A DNA stretch of 64,000 bases from Seriola aureovittata (lineage: Eukaryota; Chordata; Actinopteri; Carangiformes; Carangidae), in assembly GCF_021018895.1 (NCBI RefSeq), contig NC_079368.1, positions 2,084,001 through 2,148,000 on the forward strand, given 5' to 3'. A program made the position numbers and the translations under genes. Below the pieces are notes generated by a model. That model did no database searches. It was given only the letters and a program-made list of their open reading frames with translations, and was not told the DNA's origin. Position 1 is the first letter of the stretch. The number at the start of each line of letters is the position of its first letter. Below, piece by piece: positions 1-64,000 of the stretch.

Positions 1-499
1 GGGGGATGGAGGCTACAACTGCTCAGCTATTGAGCTTAAACCCATCTTTGTTGCATAATGCAATGAGGTCTTATGTCATCAACGTAAAAACTGTCTTGGA
101 CTGTTTCAGCTATCTGTGGTGAAAACGAGCATGCATTGTTGTCATCTGTTTAATGTAATACAAAGTTTGCACAAATTAACAATGTAGCGGTTTTCTGGGG
201 AAGTTTGGGGGCCAGTTTCAGATGGGGTGCTCTGAATGTACAACCCAGCAGTCTACCCATTCTTAAATTAACTGTGTTCTTATCGTTTCTTTTAATTGCT
301 TTTTTAACATCTTGTGTGTAAGTGAACTTGTCAGTGACCCAGTGATGCAGTTTGTGGGAAGTTTGAAGTTTTTCACACTTTTTTGCTCAATAACGCTGTT
401 TTGGGGCTTTTCCTTCTGTCATGGCGAGGAGGAACATGGCGAATACGGGAGAGTCGCCCTCAGCCATGAGTTCCTTATCTCCTTACCGACATTGACAGT

Positions 500-1330
500 T
501 ATACCAGTGGGGCTGCACAGGCTGGATAAAAGGAGAAAAAAGAAGTAGAAGAGGAGGACTACGGCAGAGACTTAAAAATGTCAGGCTCAATGCCCGCCGC
601 AGGCTGCCTTCCCTTCTTGTAATCCTGTCGTCAAAGGGCCGTCTCTTAGACACAAGACACATGAACTGGAAGCGTGGGTCAAATGGAAACCCGAAATTAA
701 AGAAGCTTGTCTTCTCGTCCTCTCTGAAACATAGCTTAGCAGGTTGGAGGACCTAAGATAAAGTGGGTCTGGAAGCCCAGTTCGACTGGATCGGTCACTG
801 GAAATAACCAAGAAAAGAACAACCAAGAATTACTGTAACACCATTGTGGTCAGAGAGAGAATATGCGCTCCAGGTATTGAACTACTGACTGTGTCTCTTC
901 GCCCCTTCTATTTACCTCGTGAGTTTCAACAGCTGTTTCACACATTGGTGCATATACATCCGCGAGCCAACGCGACAGCTGCTGCTCAGCTGCCCTGGAG
1001 GCTCCTAAATTTATCCTAGGGGATTTTAATCACTGTATTCTAAACAAGACGTTGTATGAACAGTGTGTAACTTGTACCACCACTAAAAAGAACACTGTTA
1101 TTGATCTTTGTTAAGGATCATTAGGCAAATCTTTCAAATCCATGCCATTGCCATCTCTGCTTCTTATTATAACAGTGATGCATGTGTACAAAACCTTCCT
1201 TCAGGCGCCTGGAAAGGTAAGAGAGGACTGTAGAAGCCTGGTCGGAAGACAGTATCTCCTCACTCCAGGCGTGCTTTGAATGTACAGATGATGATGACGA
1301 TGATGATGCCAGAAAACCATTTCCAGTTCA
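500..1330 (+). mobile_element. Degraded non-LTR retrotransposon, endonuclease region
   Basis: Broken frames on the + strand read GRRGGLRQRLK near the start, then SLRPFYLPREF (about 895-925), GDFNHC (about 1020) and AWSEDSI..LQACFECTD (about 1240-1290). This is the pattern of a fish LINE endonuclease ORF. GDFNHC contains the Asp/Asn of the APE-type active site. Several stop codons, frame changes and internal deletions show it is dead. 1-500 may be its 5' part. Confidence 0.7.
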
Positions 1331-2370
1331 TCTTCCTCTGATGAGAGGACAGACCAGCTGTTTAGACATTTGTTTTGTTTATTATTATCCGTCCTCAGTA
1401 TTCACATGTTCAGTTTCTTGCCTTTTACTTAATTGTAAATTAGCTGTTGTTGATAGATGATAGTAATAACATCTTTAAGAAAAGATTTTATAAATATTTA
1501 ATTGGAATTAAGTGATGGATCAGCTCTAGCACAGTCACCACCTTCACAGCTGAAAGTATTTACCAATTTAACATCAAAATGGTGTTCAGTAGGAAAGAAC
1601 TGACAATTAAGATTTTGAAGCAGTTGTCAGTGTAGTTTTTAGTTTTATTCATAACTTAGTTTTGTCATTGAAAAGGTTTTTAATAAATAAACCTTTTGTG
1701 ATTAAATTGTACTGAGTATGTTTTTCCAAATTTACCATATGCCTCATGATGAATCTAACAGGTCACTTTGATGAATTAGTGTTTTCATTATTATTAAAAT
1801 TGGTAAGTACATAAGACACATTAGAAAAGCACAAACTCTAACATTTATCTCTAGATCCTTCATTGTCAGTGTTCAAGGACAGCAACATTTAAACATTTCT
1901 ATTATGTTTGTTGTTGGTTAAAGTCAACACAACAGTCTTGTAATTAATTACAAATTCAGGAGAAACTTCCATTAATGTGTTGTGTGATTACGATACTGTG
2001 CATGTTGCTACTGTTAAAATTCATACCAGACACGCTCCATAAAAACCATCAACAAAGCAAAGCTTCGTAAAAAACTATTTCCCATTAAAACTGCATTCAT
2101 TTCAACAATTTACACAGCTGGAGAGGTGTACAAAAGAATGTAATAAATTGTATTTATTAAATGCTGCGTGCAATTTACAATCAACTGTAACTGACAAATT
2201 AAAAATAAAATACAGTTGGATGAAGGTAAAGGTGTACCTGTACTTGTACTGGTCATTACACAAGTTTACATAATAAAGAGAGGTAGATGAATCCCCAGCT
2301 CAACATCATTTTTCGAAACAACAAGTATAAATTATAGTAGAAATGTAAAAATAATACTTCATAGCTAAGT
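1331..2370. other. AT-rich intergenic DNA, nothing recognised
   Basis: No coding frame, RNA gene or clear repeat boundary was seen. The composition is AT-rich with short direct repeats only. Confidence 0.4.
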
Positions 2371-2479
2371 GAGGATAGTGCAACAGTCTGTTGACAGGAC
2401 TGTAAGCTCTTGCAGCCAGTCCATAAGTGATGGAGGCAAGGTGCAAAAAGTCCAGGAGCTGTTACTCATCATCAGTCTT

Positions 2480-3180
2480 CATGTGAGACACAGTTCACAT
2501 GTAACAGATTCGCAGTTTGAGGGAGAAGCTGTCCTGGAGTTTTTTCATGTTCGGCAGAACCAATTTAAATGAAATGCAAAGTTGCAAAATTTAAATGCAA
2601 CGTGTGGCTTAAGCCACGGCGTACATCAGAAAGACATCATTTTCACAGTGAAGCATCAGGGACGTGTAAAGCATATTCTGACCATGTTTAGAGACGATTG
2701 GAGAAATTATAACAGAGTTACAACCATTTCCTGTTTCAAAATTCACAGCAGCGCTACAGCCACACCCTTAAATGAAAAGTAGGAGAAGGTGTTTGTAACC
2801 AAGACTGAGCCAGAATGGACTATGTATCATGAAATTTAAGCCACTCCCTGTTGGAAATTTGGCACGCCACCAAAGCCACACCGTTATATAAAAACACACA
2901 ATTTTCGCAATGTAGCATCATCAAGGGCAGAAGTATTTTTTGACTAAGGTTGAGGAGTAGTACATGAAATTGTAAAGACATTATATTTCATATTGCCATT
3001 AGGTGGCACTATGAGTATTACTAAATATGAAAATGTAAATGTGATCAGACCGTGACTCTTATAAAACATACATATTTTGGGGCAGTTTGGACAATGTGTG
3101 CTTGAGTTATAGCAAGTTGATGTTTCATGGCGAAACATTGAAATTGGCAGTGTCGCCACGGGCGACAAATCAAATAATAA
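2480..3180. repeat. Probable dispersed repeat, family unknown
   Basis: Periodic phrases such as AAGCCAC, CATCAGG and TTTGGGGCAGTTTGG, with no coding frame, resemble anonymous interspersed repeats of fish genomes. No termini could be defined. Confidence 0.3.
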
Positions 3181-3299
3181 CGTATTGGGTGCTGTTTACA
3201 AAAGTAATGCATTCTCCAAAATGCATCTGCGTGATAAAGTTTGTGTCAACCTGGAAGAATTAAATTTTATTTTAAAAACTAACAAGCTCATCTGTCATA

Positions 3300-3760
3300 G
3301 ACTACCTAGCTAAACCTAACTGGCAGCCTATTAGCCACAGTCTGTTGTACCTGTTGTAATGTAGCTGTGGTGCGGCTGTGGGTTGAGGTGTGAGAAGATT
3401 TCCCCCGTCCCCCACCAGTGACATCCAGCTGGAATATGATCCTTTCAAACAGTGGCCTCGGGTCACTCTCTATTAAGATCCATATAAATTGTGTGTAGAT
3501 CCTGGACACTGTACAACAATGTCTACAACTGTATAGATAGCATCAATTACAACCTGTGTGTGGATGGTGTGATTTTGTTTTCCTTTTTACAAACTTTTTG
3601 TGGTGGTGCAATAATTTTTACATGTGTTCCATCTATGGCACCGATCACAGCGGGTAGACTGGCAATTGCCATGAAGCTCCTTTTTCTGTGTAGTTGTTGA
3701 ACATCTAAAAGAAATTGTATTAATTGTCCTATGATGTGGTCAGAGCACATTTATTGTTTG
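3300..3760 (-). pseudogene. PIF/Harbinger (HARBI1-like) transposase fragment
   Basis: Read on the minus strand, 3750 to 3547 gives QLIQFLLDVQQLHRKRSFMA, then PAVIGAIDGTHVKIIAPPQK. That includes the GAIDGTH block holding the first catalytic Asp of Harbinger DDE transposases. Continuing with a frame change near 3540 gives VVDIVVQCPGSTHN, equivalent to the usual DIVARWPGSTHD block. Stops and frameshifts make it inactive. Confidence 0.7.
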
Positions 3761-4235
3761 GTGAAAAGATCGGCTTTTCTCTGTTGCCAACTGGCAAAGC
3801 ATTGCCAAACACTTAATTTCCATACTAATCAGGTTGTTTCGGTTGCTAGGAGATGTTGAGTCCCTTACAAACTCCACAACGATCATTATTCCCTCGTGAT
3901 TGAGTCGTATCTTTTAAGTAATTCAGCATCGTGTAAGGTTTCCACAACACTGTGATGTGGAATGACAGCAGCTCTTTAAGATTCTTTGTGATTTGGTCAT
4001 AGTGGGTTAGGAGTCCTCTCCACTGCTTCTAACTTCTCCCAGACTTAGATGCTGCTTTTAGCACTAATTAAGTGGCTTTGTGAATTACTCAGTCAGAAAA
4101 ATTAGGAGTCCTAAAATTAGGACTGACACCCAGTATTTTTAGGAGTTTCTCCTAAATTAGTAAGTTAGGAGCTACTTTTAGCCTTAAGATGCTTTAGCCT
4201 TAAGATGCTTTGCTAAAATGTGCCCTGAACATTCT
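3760..4235. repeat. Harbinger-associated dispersed repeat, copy A
   Basis: Closely matches 43195-43640, for example GGTTGTTTCGGTTGCTAGG at both sites and a shared ATTATTCCCTCGTGATTGAG block. It lies next to the transposase fragment and ends in CCTTAAGATGCTTT, likely a terminal part of the element. Confidence 0.7.
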
Positions 4236-4239
4236 ATGC

Positions 4240-4610
4240 AATAAACACCTCACCACTGCCGATGATAAAATCTGTCTAAAAATGACACAAAACGTAAACT
4301 GCAATTTTGTGAAAACCGTAATAGCTATCTAAATATTGTCACAAGTCTTGTGACCCGTTAAACTTTACAACCATGTTTCTACATTGAAGTATGATGCAGC
4401 AGTAGAGCGCCAAAGAGGGGTGGGTTTGGTGCTCTTCAACACGTCACCCCAATCATTCTCTATGGGAATGTTTTGGCCGTTTATCGCCATTTACGTCGCC
4501 ATGGTTACTCGAATCGCTATAAAAAAAAAAAGTCATGGCACGAGACTGCCGATCGAGCCGCACGCATTGAGTATATTGTCTGGGTTTTTCTCAAAGCTGT
4601 GAATAAGTAT
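4240..4610 (+). repeat. Dispersed repeat family R1, copy A (near promoter)
   Basis: Matches 36760-37055 in the opposite orientation, including CATTCTCTATGGGAAT and TATCGCCATTTACGTCG blocks and an AACTGCAATTTTGTG/AAAACCGT block. No coding capacity. Ends about 100 bp before the CpG-rich tjp2 promoter region. Confidence 0.65.
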
Positions 4611-4639
4611 GCAGGATAGTAATATATGAAGATTTGAAT

Positions 4640-4978
4640 AATTATAGTGCCTCAACATTCACGCTCATAATAAAGATTTGTATCTGAAGTACACATGCAT
4701 CTAAATATAAAACTGTTCCCGTGAAGGAAACAGGAAGCGCGAGTCTGCGTGATTGTCGGAGCAGCAGTGAAGCCGACAGTTGTTGTGCTGGTCGGACGGA
4801 CCTCCCTCTTTCTGGCCGCTGGCTCCAGTAGGCTGTCCGCCCGCAGGAACTCAAGCGACGAGGGCGGAGATATGTTTCATTCCAGAGACTAGCCACCGCG
4901 CTAACCACCGCTGAAACCCCCTCTGGTCCGGACCTAACTGCGACGACACAGCCTGTTCCGCCGAGGACAAACAGCAGG
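4640..4978 (+). promoter_or_regulatory. Promoter / 5' UTR region of the upstream tjp2 first exon
   Basis: From about 4735 the DNA becomes richer in G+C and CpG than the AT-rich flank, as expected for a CpG-type vertebrate promoter. It runs directly into the ATG of exon 1. No convincing TATA box was seen, and the transcription start cannot be placed from sequence alone. A dispersed repeat ends about 100 bp upstream. Confidence 0.55.
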
Positions 4979-62931
<57,953 letters not shown>

Positions 62932-63516
62932 GTAGGGCTGTCAGCTGGTCCCTCTTTAGAAAGACATAAAGGTGTGTCCCTCAGACAGAACTCTCCCTCC
63001 CCTGATGAAGGATTAACCATACCATCATCATCATCATTAGCTCCCAACCCCATCCTCACAGAGACCAGGGACAGTTTTTCTAAAACTCCAGCCTCTGTGA
63101 TAAATGTCAACACCTGATTTTGAGATGAGGTCACTGGCAGGAAAATACCCCATCATAAAGCCCATCATATAACTTACTGTAACTAGAAGTTCACACATTC
63201 AACAGGGCAGCCAGCTGACCTGACTCAGTGAATAGCTGTGGACCAGGACAGGTAGCAGGTGTTCTTGGGTGAAGCAGGTGATGTAACAGTTCACAGTGCT
63301 AGGTGGCCTGTGGATGACTGTATGTAACTTGTAGTTTCTACCATTAGAAAAATACTCACGCAAACACATTAACTGTTGTGTCAGATTGTTGATTATATTT
63401 CATTATTGATCCTGCCTCTACACAGCAGTGATGCTATGTGTCTGAGTCCAGCTGCTGACCACAGTCTTACACTACAGTCTGAGTGATGTAAGGTCACCAT
63501 GACACCACATGACTGT

Positions 63517-63559
<43 letters not shown>

Positions 63560-64000
63560 CTGTCAGCTGTATGTCCAGTGTGTTTGAGTGGCACCTCTAG
63601 GGTTAAATACCAACAAATCAAATAGAATAAGAGGTGACTGTACAGTGCCAGGAATTCAACTAAAACTATATGTTTGTGTGTATCATACTGTTAAAGACTG
63701 TAAAATACAAGAGTGGGATGTTTAAAATGAGAAGGAAAACAGATGCACAGCTCTGCTGCACTGCAGTAACATTACAGTGAGACAGCTGTTATTACAGAAA
63801 CAGTCAGTCTCTGGTGGGAGACAACATGTCCCAGTTCTATGCTGTGGTTTGACTACACCATATGTTCACATGAGGAAAAGGGTGTGTACTGTAAAGACCT
63901 ACATGCAGAATATCAAATATTCAACTTGTAACTAAGTCAAGTTTATTTCTACAGCAGTTTTAAAAGAGGTGTCACAGACTGGTCCACAATAAAAATGAAT
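62932..64000. other. Start of intron 13: no gene
   Basis: A CA run (63519-63557). The phrase CAAGTTTATTTCTACAGCAG near 63940 resembles a fish LINE 3' UTR. Confidence 0.45.

Overview
The window is vertebrate nuclear DNA, most likely from a ray-finned (teleost) fish. The evidence is a multi-exon gene with GT/AG introns, very dense TG/CA microsatellites, and remnants of a fish-typical repeat mix: Rex3/RTE-like, L2-like and L1-like LINEs, a DIRS-type tyrosine-recombinase retroelement, hAT and PIF/Harbinger DNA transposons, and SINE tails. No bacterial-type operons, rRNA, tRNA or CRISPR arrays were seen.

The only confidently recognised protein-coding gene is tjp2 (tight junction protein ZO-2), on the + strand. 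I could assemble thirteen coding exons with matching splice phases: 4979-5038, 39521-39574, 40430-40554, 41139-41241, 42295-42814, 44446-44549, 50830-50983, 56923-57028, 57447-57553, 58752-58815, 59930-60080, 60196-60304 and 62712-62931. They total 1877 nt, or 625 codons plus 2 nt. They encode a short N-terminus, PDZ1, an Arg/Ser-rich linker, PDZ2, an acidic/Ser-rich linker, PDZ3 and the SH3 domain. The guanylate-kinase-like domain and C-terminal tail must lie beyond position 64000. Which fish paralogue (tjp2a or tjp2b) this is cannot be decided here.

Layout: 1-4640 is intergenic, with a LINE endonuclease relic, a Harbinger relic and a dispersed repeat. 4640-4978 is the CpG-richer promoter/5' UTR. 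Intron 1 is about 34.5 kb and holds most of the repeats: hAT 11351-11968, DIRS 15780-17460, a LINE cluster 26940-29405 and L1 ORF1 32740-33580. It also holds a strong candidate alternative first exon (33865-33957, 31 codons, phase 0) that sits inside a 3.2-kb loop flanked by inverted copies of one dispersed repeat. Introns 4-7 carry minisatellites, a Harbinger-related copy, an L2 piece and two L1 ORF2 relics in opposite orientations. Intron 7 contains a possible alternative last exon (from 52347) with its own poly(A) signal, which would give a PDZ1-PDZ2-only product of about 379 residues. Intron 9 contains a decamer minisatellite with a 170-bp higher-order period.

The most unusual recurring theme is splice acceptors of tjp2 embedded in TG or TCTG microsatellites (exons 7, 8, 9 and, weakly, 13), so exon inclusion may vary with repeat length. 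I did not find a clearly new multi-gene system. The best leads are the alternative first and last exons, the repeat-embedded acceptors and the inverted repeat around the alternative promoter.
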